Part shown: positions 8,548 to 17,592 of the stretch, one piece after another | How the letters are laid out: the number at the start of each line of letters is the position of its first letter | Numbering within the stretch: position 1 is the first letter of the stretch | DNA from: Mycetocola_A sp015752285 | Lineage (GTDB): Bacteria; Actinomycetota; Actinomycetes; Actinomycetales; Microbacteriaceae | Assembly (NCBI RefSeq): GCF_015752285.1 | Contig: NZ_JADOUY010000003.1 | Span: 310,001 to 374,000 of the forward strand | Length of the DNA: 64,000 nucleotides | Direction of reading: 5' to 3' | Notes under the pieces: model-generated | What the model was told of the DNA's origin: nothing | What the model saw: the letters and a program-made list of their open reading frames with translations, nothing else | The model's database searches: none | Translations under genes and position numbers: made by a program

Positions 8548-9540
8548 TCAGCTGAGGGCAGGAAGAACCTTGCTCTCGAACAGTTCGATACCCGACCGGT
8601 CGTACGCCGCCTCGGGGAAGTAGGTGATCGCGTAAGCGAGACCGTTGTCCTGCATTGTGCTCAGGCGCTCGATGACCTGATCGGGGGTGCCGACGCCGAG
8701 CGCGTTGCCACTGCGGTACTCGCCCATGAAATCGGCGGCCTTGGCTTCGCCGAGGTACGGGGTCACCCGTGCCTCGATGGCGTCCAGTCGGTCCTGGACC
8801 TCCGCTTCGGTGTCTGCGATGACCACGTTGTAGTTGGCGCTGCGGACGATCTCGCTGAAATCGCGCCCAATGCGGTCACAATGACCCTTGAGGATTTCGC
8901 TCTTGTGAGCGAAGCCCTCGGGGGAGCCGTCGAAGTTCGTGTACTGCGCATACTGTGCAGCGATCCGCAGAGTGACCTTCTCGCCGCCGCCCGCGATCCA
9001 GAACGGGATGCCGTCGGCCTGCAACGGCAGCGGACGCACGATGGCACCGTCGACCTGATAGTGCTTGCCGTCGAGAGTCGCCGTGCCTGTCTCCCAGGCC
9101 TGCTTCATGATCTGGACACCCTCGTCGAGTCGACCGAGTCGGTCGCCTGCGCTGGGGAAGCCGTATCCGTATGCACGCCATTCGTGCTCGTACCAGCCTC
9201 CGCCGATTCCCATCTCGACGCGTCCGCCGGAGATGACGTCGATCGTCGCGGCGACCTTGGCCAGGTATGCGGGGTTGCGGTAGCTCATACAGGTACACAT
9301 CTGGCCGAGTCGCACACGCTTCGTCGACGCGGCGAAAGCGGACATCAGTGTCCATGCCTCGTGGGTGGCCTCTTCGCTCGGCACCGGGACGGTGTGGAAG
9401 TGGTCGTACACCCAGATCGATTCCCAGCTGCCGGCATCCGCGTGGTCTGCCAGGCTGCGCATCGTCTCCCACTGCTCTCGTGGGTCGATTCCAACAAGGT
9501 CGTGTCGCCATCCCTGAGGGATGAATAGTCCAAATCTCAT
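8548..9540 (-). CDS. LLM-class (probably F420-dependent) oxidoreductase
   Basis: A 330-residue luciferase-like monooxygenase-family protein with the TIM-barrel layout of F420-dependent oxidoreductases. Family marks include MRFGLFIPQG at the N-terminus, WVYDHFH near residue 42, RVRLGQMCTCMSYRNPAYLAK near 75-95 and GRVEMGIGGGWYEHEW near 105. The segment PFWIAGGGEKVTLRIAAQYAQ lies near 180. Members with this profile mostly use F420 rather than FMN, but the cofactor cannot be proven from sequence. ATG 9540 begins directly at the first barrel strand, so the 16 extra upstream codons are left out. It is a possible client of the F420 cofactor salvaged by the locus at 45-51 kb. Substrate unknown. Confidence 0.82.
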   Translation of the reverse strand: MRFGLFIPQGWRHDLVGIDPREQWETMRSLADHADAGSWESIWVYDHFHTVPVPSEEATHEAWTLMSAFAASTKRVRLGQMCTCMSYRNPAYLAKVAATIDVISGGRVEMGIGGGWYEHEWRAYGYGFPSAGDRLGRLDEGVQIMKQAWETGTATLDGKHYQVDGAIVRPLPLQADGIPFWIAGGGEKVTLRIAAQYAQYTNFDGSPEGFAHKSEILKGHCDRIGRDFSEIVRSANYNVVIADTEAEVQDRLDAIEARVTPYLGEAKAADFMGEYRSGNALGVGTPDQVIERLSTMQDNGLAYAITYFPEAAYDRSGIELFESKVLPALS

Positions 9541-9622
9541 GAACGCCAGCCTAGGGGCGGCCGTCCCGACTATTTGGGGGATTGACACAACAAATTCGGA
9601 AATGCCGTGACCGTGCAGGCGG

Positions 9623-11545
9623 TCAGAAGCAGTTGATCACCCTCAGCCCGTTCACTGTCTGGAGGCGAACGGTGCCGCTGGCGATTGCTGTCTCTTGTCC
9701 GTTCGTCAGCTTCTGCTTGAGAACCACAGTCACTGTCGAGCTGGCGGGGGCATACAGGTAAGCCTGATCTGAGGAGAGGCCGATGGTGCTTTGCCACGTG
9801 TCGGCCACCGTTGCCGCGACGTTCGAGCCGTTCACATACAGCCCATAGCTGGCGACAGACGACGAGCCGCGCTCGTTGTTGGTCCACGTGTAGTACAGAT
9901 ACCACTGCTCGCCCGTGCAAGACAGCGTCTGAAGTGGGCGGGACGTCTGCGCTGATGCGTAATTCGAGTACGCCGATGTGTTGCCCGCAGCGTCTCGTGC
10001 CTGAATGCGATAGCTGTATGAGGTCCCTGCCGCGAGGCCGGTATCCACAAAGGTCGTCCCGGTCGGTCGTGATGCCAGCAATGTTCCGTTGCGATAGATC
10101 AGGTATTCGGTGACGCCGACCGCGTCTGTGGCCGCGGCCCACGTGAGTGACACCGATGTGGTGCCTGATGCTGTCGCTGTGAGATTGGTCGGCGTCGTCG
10201 GGGCGACGGTGTCGATGCCGCGCAGGCTGAAGGTCTGGGCGGGATCTGAGGCGTTGCACGTCACCTGCTCGTATCCGACGTTGGACGCTGTCGAACCGCC
10301 GATGACGGCCATGCACTTGCCGCTGTTGCGGGCGACGAACTGGTACTTGCCCGATCCGACAGCGATGACGCTCCACTGCTGGTTCGTGCCCGAGTTGGGG
10401 CCGTAGAGGATGATGCGGGCGGCGTTGGTGCTCGACGCGGCCTCGACGTCCCAGATGATCGCGCTGCTGTGGCGAGGCACGACGGTGTAGAAGCCGGCAG
10501 CGTTCGGACCCTGGAATGACCACTGCTGGTTGGTCGCTGCCGGCGTGCTGCAGGTCCACTGCACGAGCGGCGTGAAATCAGTGGTGCCGTAGCCGTACGC
10601 GTCGATACACATCTGGCTCTTGGTGTTGACGAGCTGGAACCAGCCGCTCGGCGCGCTGACCGCCAGGGTCGTCACCGTTGCTACGGCGGAAGATGCAGAC
10701 GTGTGTCCGGCTCCGTCCCTGGCCCGCACCGTGAAGGTGTGTGAGGTCGACGCGGTGAGTCCGTTGATGATCAACGCGGTCGCGCCGGTCGTGCTGCCCA
10801 CGAGTGTTGTTCCGCGGTAGACGTCATAGCCGGTCACGGCGACGTCGTCGGCGGATGCCGTCCAGTTGAGCGTCGTCGACGTGGCCGTCGTGCCGCTGAA
10901 GAAGAGGCCTGTCGGTGCGCTGGGCGCCGCGTCGACGAAATTCTGAGTCACGGCGGACGTTGCCTGGCTCGTCCAGTTGCTGCGGGACAGCGTCGTGGTG
11001 AACGTGGCGGTCACAGCCGTGTTCGAGGCCAGGCCGACGGCCGTCGTCAGCGTCGTCTTCACGCAGTAGAACTGCGAAGCGCCCGCCGCGAGGCTGCCGG
11101 TCAGGACCGGGGGCGACGCCCAGGTTCCCGAGACCGGGTTCACCGGTGTGGTGCATCCCGTTGCGACGGTGGACGGCCACAGCATCACCTGGATGCCGGA
11201 AGCCAGCGGAGCAGAGCCTGTGGTCGTCGTCTCTGTGCGGTAGGTGGCGTCGATGCTGCCCGTGTTCGACACCGTCAGGCCACCGGTCTTCTCCGTGATT
11301 CCCGCCGAAAAGGTGACGTTCGGAGAGATGGTGACGGCACTGCCGGCTGTGATCGACGCGGCTGAGACGACCGAGGCAGGCTGGGCGGCCGAGTCGTACC
11401 AGAGTGCGAGGGTCCCGCTCGTGCTTCCGGTGGTCACCAGGGTGACGAGAACCGCTGTCAGCGCGGCTGCGACCAGAGATGATGCGCCGAATCGACCCCA
11501 CCGCCGCCGACGAGGCGTCACACGCGGGGCGGCAGGAGCAGGCAT
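9623..11545 (-). CDS. large secreted protein: SipW-type N-terminus, FN3, ricin-B lectin, FN3
   Basis: A 640-residue exported protein. Residues 1-50 form an arginine-rich start, a hydrophobic stretch and then SGTLALWYDSA, which resembles the signal region of TasA/SipW-dependent exported proteins. A beta-rich stretch follows to about 210. An FN3 domain covers about 212-295 (PSAPTGLFF through ARDGAGHTS). A ricin-type lectin domain covers about 300-450, with the QxW-like motifs NQQWSF and NQQWSV. A second FN3 covers about 455-540. A terminal beta domain has a Cys near its start and one just before the end. It probably binds glycans outside the cell; no catalytic domain was recognised. Thr/Ser-rich and slightly lower in GC than its neighbours. 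It stands alone in its transcription unit. Confidence 0.8.
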   Translation of the reverse strand: MPAPAAPRVTPRRRRWGRFGASSLVAAALTAVLVTLVTTGSTSGTLALWYDSAAQPASVVSAASITAGSAVTISPNVTFSAGITEKTGGLTVSNTGSIDATYRTETTTTGSAPLASGIQVMLWPSTVATGCTTPVNPVSGTWASPPVLTGSLAAGASQFYCVKTTLTTAVGLASNTAVTATFTTTLSRSNWTSQATSAVTQNFVDAAPSAPTGLFFSGTTATSTTLNWTASADDVAVTGYDVYRGTTLVGSTTGATALIINGLTASTSHTFTVRARDGAGHTSASSAVATVTTLAVSAPSGWFQLVNTKSQMCIDAYGYGTTDFTPLVQWTCSTPAATNQQWSFQGPNAAGFYTVVPRHSSAIIWDVEAASSTNAARIILYGPNSGTNQQWSVIAVGSGKYQFVARNSGKCMAVIGGSTASNVGYEQVTCNASDPAQTFSLRGIDTVAPTTPTNLTATASGTTSVSLTWAAATDAVGVTEYLIYRNGTLLASRPTGTTFVDTGLAAGTSYSYRIQARDAAGNTSAYSNYASAQTSRPLQTLSCTGEQWYLYYTWTNNERGSSSVASYGLYVNGSNVAATVADTWQSTIGLSSDQAYLYAPASSTVTVVLKQKLTNGQETAIASGTVRLQTVNGLRVINCF

Positions 11546-11711
11546 CGGGTCACCAGGGTCAGGGGCGGAAAGTCGCTCTCATCCTATGGCGATCCGCTGG
11601 GAACCAGCCCGGCGCGAACCGCCCCGTTCGGGGCATCCGCAGGTCCATCTGCGAGACCCCACACGACTCGTCGGAGGGCTCGCGGGTGTCTGATGGGGCC
11701 ATTCGTGGAAT

Positions 11712-11731
11712 TTCGCCGTGCGCGGGGCGAA
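11712..11731 (-). terminator. hairpin just after acs
   Basis: TTCGCC (11712-11717) pairs with GGCGAA (11726-11731) only 3 nt beyond the acs stop codon. A second perfect hairpin, GCCCCG-TT-CGGGGC, lies at 11621-11634. Neither has a long T tract, so termination is likely but not certain. Confidence 0.45.
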
Positions 11732-11734
11732 GCG

Positions 11735-13789
11735 TCAGCTGGTCGGGCGAGCGGATGCGACCACGATCGCTTCGATCCTGGCGGGTACGGTCTCGTCCTG
11801 CAGGCTCGTCACATCACCGAGTGGCCGGCCGTCGGAGATGTCGCCGAGCAGTCGACGCATGATCTTTCCCGAACGGGTCTTCGGCAGGTCGGGAACCAGG
11901 ATGACGTCTCGCGGCTTCGCGATCGGTCCGATCGCCTGAGCGACGTGCGACCGCAGCAGCTCCGCGAGTTCGGCCCGCAACGCCAGCCAGTAGTCCGGAT
12001 GCTCCGTCTCCTGTCCCGCGGAGCGCGTCGCCGGGATGACGTACGCCGCGATGGCCTGCCCGGTGAGGGCATCCGTCACACCGACGACCCCCGCCTCGCC
12101 GACGAGCGGATGTGCGACGAGCGACGACTCGATCTCGATCGTCGACAGTCGGTGGCCGGAGACGTTGATCACGTCGTCGACGCGACCGAGTACCCAGATG
12201 TCGCCGTCGGCATCCCACTTGGCACCGTCGCCGGAGAAGAAGTAGCCCTGCTTCCAGAAGCGGGACCAGTAGGAGTCGCGGTAGCGTTCCGGGTCGCCCC
12301 AGACCGTGCGGGCAAGTGCTGGTCCGGGGCGGTCGATGACGAGGTACCCACCCTCTCCGAACGGCACCGGCTTGCCATCGTCATCGACGATGAGCGTTGA
12401 CAGGCCGGGCAACGCCCGGTTCGCCGACCCGGGTTTGAGCGTTGAGACTCCCGGCACAGGGGCCATCACCGCTGCCCCTGTCTCTGACTGCCACCAGGTG
12501 TCGATGATCGGTGCGCGTCCGCCGCCCAGCTGGGAGTGGAACCACACCCACGCCTCCGGGTTGATTGCCTCGCCGACGGTGCCGAGCAGCCGGATCGATG
12601 AGAGGTCATACCCAGCAGGAACGCCGTCAGGGAACCAGGTCATGAGCGTCCGGATGAGCGTGGGCGCCGTGTAATACGTCGTCACGCCGTACCGCTCGAT
12701 GATCTCGAAGTGCCTGGCGGTGTGCGGCGAGTTCGGCGTGCCTTCGTAGATCACCTGGGTGGCACCATTCGACAGCGGGCCGTAGATCTCATAGGTGTGA
12801 GCGGTGACCCAGGCGAGGTCTGCCGTGCACCAGTACACGTCGCCAGGCTTGGCATCGAAGAGGGCCCAGTGGCTCCACGAGGCCTGGGTGAGGTATCCAC
12901 CCGACGTGTGCACGAGTCCCTTCGGCTTTCCGGTCGTGCCAGAGGTGTAGATGATGAAGAGCGGAGTCTCGGCGTCGAACGCCTGCGCGTCGTGACGCTC
13001 CGGAGCGGTGTCGACGACGTCGTGCCACCAGACATCGCGCCCAGGCGTCCAGGCGATCGCCGGGGTCGCGTCGCCGGTGCGACGCACCACGAGCACGTGT
13101 TCGATGCTGTCGACACCGTCGACGGCGGCATCCGCGTTGCCCTTCACGGCGACGGCCCGCCCGCGCCGGTACTGGCCGTCGCTCGTGATGAGAAGCTTTG
13201 CCCCGGTGTCTTCGACGCGGAACCGCAGCGCTTCGGCACTGAAGCCACCGAAGACGAGCGAGTGGATGGCGCCGATCCGGGCAACAGCGAGGGTGGCGAT
13301 GATTGTCTCAGGGATCACCGGCAGGTAGATGACGACCCGGTCGCCCTGGCCGATCCCCAGCGCTTCGAGCGCGTTCGCGGCTTTCGACACCTCGCGCTGC
13401 AGCTCGGCGTAGCTGATCGCACGGCGGTCGCCGGGCTCGCCCTCGAAGTAGAGGGCGATTCTGTCCCCGTTCCCGGAGGCCACGTGGCGGTCGACACAGT
13501 TCACCGCCACATTGAGTGTGCCGCCGGCGAACCATGCCGCCGCAGGCACCGAGAGTTCGCCGTCCGGACCTTCGGCGACCGGATCCCAGCTGGAGACCGT
13601 GTGCCAGGGCTCGACCCAATCCAGCCGCGCCGCGGCATCCGCCCAGAAGGAGTCAGGGTCGGCATCGGCTCGTGACCAGTCTGCGGCCGTGACGTTCGCC
13701 TGCGCCGCGAAAGCGTCGGGTGCCGGGTACCGCCGCGTCTCGGTCAGCAGGTTGGTGATCGTCGGGGCGGAGGCGTCGGAGGCGGGCAT
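11735..13789 (-). CDS. acs: acetyl-CoA synthetase
   Basis: A 684-residue AMP-forming acetate:CoA ligase, converting acetate, ATP and CoA to acetyl-CoA in the cytoplasm. The adenylate motif YTSGTTGKPKG is near residue 285 and the Trp-rich acetate pocket with DTWWQSETG near 430. The hinge region GRVDDVINVSGHRLS is near 545. The C-terminal PKTRSGKIMRRLL near 640 contains the catalytic lysine that protein acetylases modify in this family. Length and order of motifs match Acs, including the extended N-terminal region beginning with RRYPAPDAFAAQANV. ATG 13789 fits the family start. It is divergent from the epimerase gene; a stem-loop repeat occupies the gap. Confidence 0.95.
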   Translation of the reverse strand: MPASDASAPTITNLLTETRRYPAPDAFAAQANVTAADWSRADADPDSFWADAAARLDWVEPWHTVSSWDPVAEGPDGELSVPAAAWFAGGTLNVAVNCVDRHVASGNGDRIALYFEGEPGDRRAISYAELQREVSKAANALEALGIGQGDRVVIYLPVIPETIIATLAVARIGAIHSLVFGGFSAEALRFRVEDTGAKLLITSDGQYRRGRAVAVKGNADAAVDGVDSIEHVLVVRRTGDATPAIAWTPGRDVWWHDVVDTAPERHDAQAFDAETPLFIIYTSGTTGKPKGLVHTSGGYLTQASWSHWALFDAKPGDVYWCTADLAWVTAHTYEIYGPLSNGATQVIYEGTPNSPHTARHFEIIERYGVTTYYTAPTLIRTLMTWFPDGVPAGYDLSSIRLLGTVGEAINPEAWVWFHSQLGGGRAPIIDTWWQSETGAAVMAPVPGVSTLKPGSANRALPGLSTLIVDDDGKPVPFGEGGYLVIDRPGPALARTVWGDPERYRDSYWSRFWKQGYFFSGDGAKWDADGDIWVLGRVDDVINVSGHRLSTIEIESSLVAHPLVGEAGVVGVTDALTGQAIAAYVIPATRSAGQETEHPDYWLALRAELAELLRSHVAQAIGPIAKPRDVILVPDLPKTRSGKIMRRLLGDISDGRPLGDVTSLQDETVPARIEAIVVASARPTS

Positions 13790-13850
13790 CCTTAGACGTT
13801 ACGGCGCACGCCCTCACGCGGCCGAATCGCCGAGCAACGGAAGGTAACCT

Positions 13851-13916
13851 TCGCGAGTTGCCAGGTTTGAGGGGGTGGCCGGACTGTCACACCCCTGCAA
13901 ACACAGCAACTCGCGA
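13851..13916. repeat. stem-loop intergenic repeat, copy A
   Basis: The outer arms TCGCGAGTTG (13851-13860) and CAACTCGCGA (13907-13916) pair perfectly. The inner parts AGGTTTGAGGGG and CCCCTGCAAACAC pair imperfectly. It lies between the divergent acs and epimerase genes, and its right edge supplies the AGAGG bases before the epimerase start. Two more copies are at 26359-26421 and 62068-62132. Confidence 0.85.
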
Positions 13917-13928
13917 GAGGATGGACGC

Positions 13929-14918
13929 ATGAGTGCAAAAAGCGTGTTGTTCATCGGTGGCACAGGTGTCATCAGTTCGGCCTCCGTGGCCCTGGCCGTA
14001 GAGAAGGGCTGGGACGTCTCGGTTCTCAACCGCGGGCGATCGACCGATCGTCCGTTGCCGGATGGCGTCGAGTCCCTCACCGGCGATGTTCGCGACCCGG
14101 ATGCCGTCGCTCGCGCGATCGGCTCTCGCTCGTTCGATGTGGTCGCCGACTTCCTCAGCTTCACCCCCGACCAGATGCACATCGACCAGGTGCGCGGGAA
14201 CACCGGGCAGTACGTGTTCATCAGCTCGGCATCGGCGTACCAGACCCCGCCGACGCGCCTGCCCATCACCGAGTCGACTCCGCTCCAGAACCCGTTCTGG
14301 GGATACTCGCGCAACAAGATCGCCTGCGAAGACGCGCTCATCGCCGAGTACCGCCAGTCCGGCTTCCCGGTCACGATCGTGCGGCCGTCACACACCTACG
14401 ACCGCACCCTGCTGCCGACCCTCGCCGGCTGGACGGACATCGACCGGATGCGCCGCGGCGTTCCGGTCGTCGTCCACGGCGACGGAAGTTCGCTCTGGAC
14501 CATCACCCACACCCGTGACTTCGCTGTCGGTTTCGTCGGGCTGTTGGGACAGCGGGCCGCGATCGGCGAGGCGTTCACCATCACGGGCGACGAGGCTCCC
14601 ACCTGGGATGTCATCTACCGTGCGCTCGGGTCCGCTGCCGGCGTCGAGCCGATCCTCGCCCACGTCACGACCGACGCGATCGCCGCAGCGGCGCCAGACC
14701 TCGCCGACGGACTCCTCGGCGACAAGACCCACTCGTCGGTGTTCGACAACAGCAAGGTCAAGAGCCTCGTGCCCGACTTCGCGCAGCGCACGCTGTTCAC
14801 CGACGGTGCCCGCGAGATCATCGAATGGTACGACGCGGATGCATCCCGTCGGGTCGTCGACGCCGACAAGAATGCTCTCTTCGACCGGCTGGTCGCCGGC
14901 ACCCCGCACACCGTGTAG
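13929..14918 (+). CDS. NAD-dependent epimerase/dehydratase family protein (SDR)
   Basis: A 329-residue extended short-chain dehydrogenase. The NAD-binding motif is atypical: GGTGVISSASV near residue 10 in place of the usual TGxxGxxG. YSRNKIACE near 137 provides the Tyr-x3-Lys catalytic pair. The protein resembles the group that includes chloroplast CSP41-like and bacterial isoflavone-reductase-like NAD-epimerases. A nucleotide sugar or small-molecule substrate is likely but not identifiable. The ATG at 13929 follows AGAGGATGG; the longer frame from 13875 would translate the stem-loop repeat and is rejected. It stands alone between a divergent acs gene and a convergent permease gene. Confidence 0.8.
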   Translation: MSAKSVLFIGGTGVISSASVALAVEKGWDVSVLNRGRSTDRPLPDGVESLTGDVRDPDAVARAIGSRSFDVVADFLSFTPDQMHIDQVRGNTGQYVFISSASAYQTPPTRLPITESTPLQNPFWGYSRNKIACEDALIAEYRQSGFPVTIVRPSHTYDRTLLPTLAGWTDIDRMRRGVPVVVHGDGSSLWTITHTRDFAVGFVGLLGQRAAIGEAFTITGDEAPTWDVIYRALGSAAGVEPILAHVTTDAIAAAAPDLADGLLGDKTHSSVFDNSKVKSLVPDFAQRTLFTDGAREIIEWYDADASRRVVDADKNALFDRLVAGTPHTV

Positions 14919-14972
14919 ACCGTCCGGCGCCGTTTCGAGACGCCCGCGATCGCGATACGCGTCGCTACTCGA

Positions 14973-16439
14973 TCACCGGTCGGCGGGCGGGGCCGCCCCG
15001 ACGCGCTCCGAGTGCCTCGGACTGTCGGGGTTCATCAGCGAGTTCCGTCGGCCGTAGAGGAAGTAGATGGCGAGGCCGATCAGCAGCCACACGCCGAAAC
15101 GCACCCAGGTCTCCCAGTGCAGTTGCAGCATGAGGAACAGGGATGCCAAAACGCCGAACGCGGGAACCACGGGCATGAATGGGAGACGGAAGGTGCGCGG
15201 GGCATCCGGTTTCTTGTAGCGAAAGACGATCACCGACGAACACACGACGACGAACGCGGCGAGGATGCCGATGTTCGTGAGGTCCGCGACTTCTTTGATC
15301 GGGAACACGCCCGCCAGGAACGCCGAGGAGACTCCGGCGATCCAGGTCACCCGCTGGGGAGTGCCGTGACGGTCGGTCTTCGAGAACCATCCGGGCAGAA
15401 GACCGTCGCGGCTCATCGAGAACCACACCCGAGTGACTCCGAGCAGGAACGTGAGCATCACGGTGAGGATCGAGAGTACTGCGAAGACGGAGATGATCGT
15501 GGCGACGACAGGGAGACCGACGTTCTGGAATGCTGACGCAAACCCGGCGGTCGGGTCGATCTCGGTGTAATTCTGCATCCCGGTGAGCACGAGGGTCGCT
15601 GCGACGTAGAGGATCATCGCGACGATGAGCGACAGGATGATGGCCTTCGGCATGTGCTTCTTGCCGTCTGTCGCCTCTTCGGCTGCGGTGCTCATGGCGT
15701 CGTAGCCGAACACGGCGAAGAACACGGTGGCTGCTCCGGCGATCACGGGTCCGAACCCGCTGGGCATGAACGGGTCGTAGTTCGCGGTGTCGATGTAGAA
15801 CACCCCGAGTCCGATGATGAAGAGAATGAGAAGGACTTTGATGGCCACGGCGATGAGCTCGAACCGACCGAACGTGCGGGTACCCCGGCTCAGGATCCAG
15901 GTGACGAGCAGGCAGACGAGGATCGCCGGGAGATTGACGATGCCTCCCCGGCCTTCGTCGGCAGTGGATGTCATCCAGTCCGGCATGTGGATACCGATGC
16001 CGGAGAGGAACGCGTCGAAGTACCCGGAAATGCCGATCGCCACGACGGCCACGATCGCGATGTACTCGAGGAGGAGATCCCAGCCGATGAACCACCCGAT
16101 GATCTCGCCGAGCGCCACGTAACCGTAGGTATAAGCGGATCCTGCCCGCGGAATCATCCCGGCGAACTCGGCGTAGGACAGAGCAGCTGCGGCCGACGCC
16201 AGCCCAGCGATGAGGAACGAGATGAGCACGGCGGGCCCGACACCGGGGGTGTCTTCGCTGCCGGCGGCGACGAGCCCGGCGAGCGAGAAGATGCCGACCC
16301 CGATGATGCCGCCGACGCCGATGGCGGTGAGCTGCCACAGGCCGAGGCTCCGGAAGAGTCCGCTGTGTTTGTTCTCCTCGTCGATCTCTTCGATCGGCTT
16401 GCGCCGGAGTATGGATCGGGCTGGATCACGTGTCGTCAT
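14973..16439 (-). CDS. APC-superfamily amino acid permease
   Basis: A 488-residue membrane carrier of the cationic-amino-acid/YfnA type. It begins with the conserved cytoplasmic segment SILRRKPIEEIDEE. The first membrane helix carries the substrate-binding GVGGIIGVGIFSLAG near residue 50. About 12 hydrophobic segments follow, and the region FFAVFGYDAMSTAAEEATD near 250 is typical of this group. It would take up an amino acid by proton or cation symport. ATG 16439 has GAGGGGG upstream; the open frame extends 66 codons further but reads poorly. Threonine aldolase lies just upstream on the same strand (70 bp), so the two may be co-transcribed. Confidence 0.9.
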   Translation of the reverse strand: MTTRDPARSILRRKPIEEIDEENKHSGLFRSLGLWQLTAIGVGGIIGVGIFSLAGLVAAGSEDTPGVGPAVLISFLIAGLASAAAALSYAEFAGMIPRAGSAYTYGYVALGEIIGWFIGWDLLLEYIAIVAVVAIGISGYFDAFLSGIGIHMPDWMTSTADEGRGGIVNLPAILVCLLVTWILSRGTRTFGRFELIAVAIKVLLILFIIGLGVFYIDTANYDPFMPSGFGPVIAGAATVFFAVFGYDAMSTAAEEATDGKKHMPKAIILSLIVAMILYVAATLVLTGMQNYTEIDPTAGFASAFQNVGLPVVATIISVFAVLSILTVMLTFLLGVTRVWFSMSRDGLLPGWFSKTDRHGTPQRVTWIAGVSSAFLAGVFPIKEVADLTNIGILAAFVVVCSSVIVFRYKKPDAPRTFRLPFMPVVPAFGVLASLFLMLQLHWETWVRFGVWLLIGLAIYFLYGRRNSLMNPDSPRHSERVGAAPPADR

Positions 16440-16509
16440 GCTTGACCCCCTCAATGGCGTCAAGCATGGCCCTCTTCGCGTCGGGTTCGCAAGAGTTTCT
16501 GTGGGGAGG

Positions 16510-17580
16510 CTAGCGGGAGAGTTCGGCCCGGATGCCGTCGACGAAGGCGTCGATGTCGGCTTCCGTCGTGTCGAACGACGCCATCCAGCGCACCTCGTTC
16601 TTCGTCGCATCCCAGTCGTAGAAGCGGAAGGTCTCACGCAGGCGGTCGGCAGAGCCAGCCGGCAGGGTGGCGAACACCGCGTTCGACTGCGTGGGCTGGC
16701 TGAAGGAAAGACCGGTGATCGCGCCAGTCGCGACGAGGTCGTCGAGCGAGTTGCGCAGGCGGGCGGCCATGGCGTTCGCGTGCGACGCCGACCGCAGCCA
16801 GAGGTCGCCGTCGAGCAGGGCGATGAGCTGGGCAGAAACGAAACGAAGCTTCGACGCGAGCTGCATGTTGAGCTTGCGCAGGAAGATCAGCCCGTCGGAT
16901 GCCTCCGGGTTCAGAACGACGACGGCCTCTCCGAACAGAAGCCCGTTCTTCGTGCCGCCGAAGGAGAGAACGTCGACACCGGCATCCGTGGTGAAATCGC
17001 GGAACGGAACACCGAGGGACGCGGCGGCGTTCGACAGCCGGGCCCCATCCATGTGTAGTTTCATCCCGTGGCTGTGGGCGTGGTCGGCGATCGCTCGCAC
17101 CTCGTCGACGCTGTACAGCGTCCCGAGTTCAGTCGACTGGGTGATCGAGACGACGAGCGGCTGCGCTCGGTGCTCGTCGCCCCAGCCCCACGCTTCCTGG
17201 TCGATGAGCGCTGGGGTGAGCTTGCCGTCTGGCGCGTCGACGGTGAGCAGCTTCATGCCGCCGACCCGCTCGGGCGCGCCGTTCTCGTCGACGTTGATGT
17301 GGGCGGTCGATGCCGAGATCACTGCACCCCAGCGCGGGAGCATCGACTGCAGGCCGACGACGTTGGCACCGGTGCCGTTGAACACGGGGAACACCTGCAC
17401 GCCACCACCGAAATGCGATGCGAACACGCTCTGGAGACGGTCGGTGTAGACATCCGCTCCGTATGCCGTCTGGTGGCCGCCGTTCGCCGAGGCAATGGCC
17501 TCGAGCACCTCGGCGTGCGCGCCGGCGTAGTTGTCGGAGGCGAAGCCACGGGAGTTCACGTCATGCAGGGTGTCAGTCAC
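16510..17580 (-). CDS. low-specificity threonine aldolase (PLP enzyme)
   Basis: A 356-residue fold-type I PLP enzyme of the beta-eliminating lyase / threonine aldolase family, cleaving threonine or allo-threonine to glycine and acetaldehyde. The N-terminal RGFASDNYAGAHAEVL is typical. HMDGARLSNAA near residue 172 holds the Asp that pairs with the PLP nitrogen and the following Arg. SFGGTKNGL near 205 holds the PLP-binding lysine. Length agrees with the family. The start shown is a GTG at 17580, whose AGAGGG lies almost on the codon, so a GTG seven codons later is possible. An amino-acid permease follows on the same strand and an SRPBCC gene precedes it by 12 bp. Confidence 0.85.
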   Translation of the reverse strand: MTDTLHDVNSRGFASDNYAGAHAEVLEAIASANGGHQTAYGADVYTDRLQSVFASHFGGGVQVFPVFNGTGANVVGLQSMLPRWGAVISASTAHINVDENGAPERVGGMKLLTVDAPDGKLTPALIDQEAWGWGDEHRAQPLVVSITQSTELGTLYSVDEVRAIADHAHSHGMKLHMDGARLSNAAASLGVPFRDFTTDAGVDVLSFGGTKNGLLFGEAVVVLNPEASDGLIFLRKLNMQLASKLRFVSAQLIALLDGDLWLRSASHANAMAARLRNSLDDLVATGAITGLSFSQPTQSNAVFATLPAGSADRLRETFRFYDWDATKNEVRWMASFDTTEADIDAFVDGIRAELSR

Positions 17581-17592
17581 CCCTCTAGTCTC

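Noticed and set aside
11735..13789. PaaK (phenylacetate-CoA ligase)
   Set aside because: Length, the Trp-rich acetate pocket and the N-terminal extension are those of acetyl-CoA synthetase; PaaK is shorter (about 430 residues) and lacks these.
13875..13928. An upstream start for the epimerase gene
   Set aside because: It would translate the stem-loop repeat. ATG 13929 has its own ribosome-binding site and begins with the Rossmann strand.
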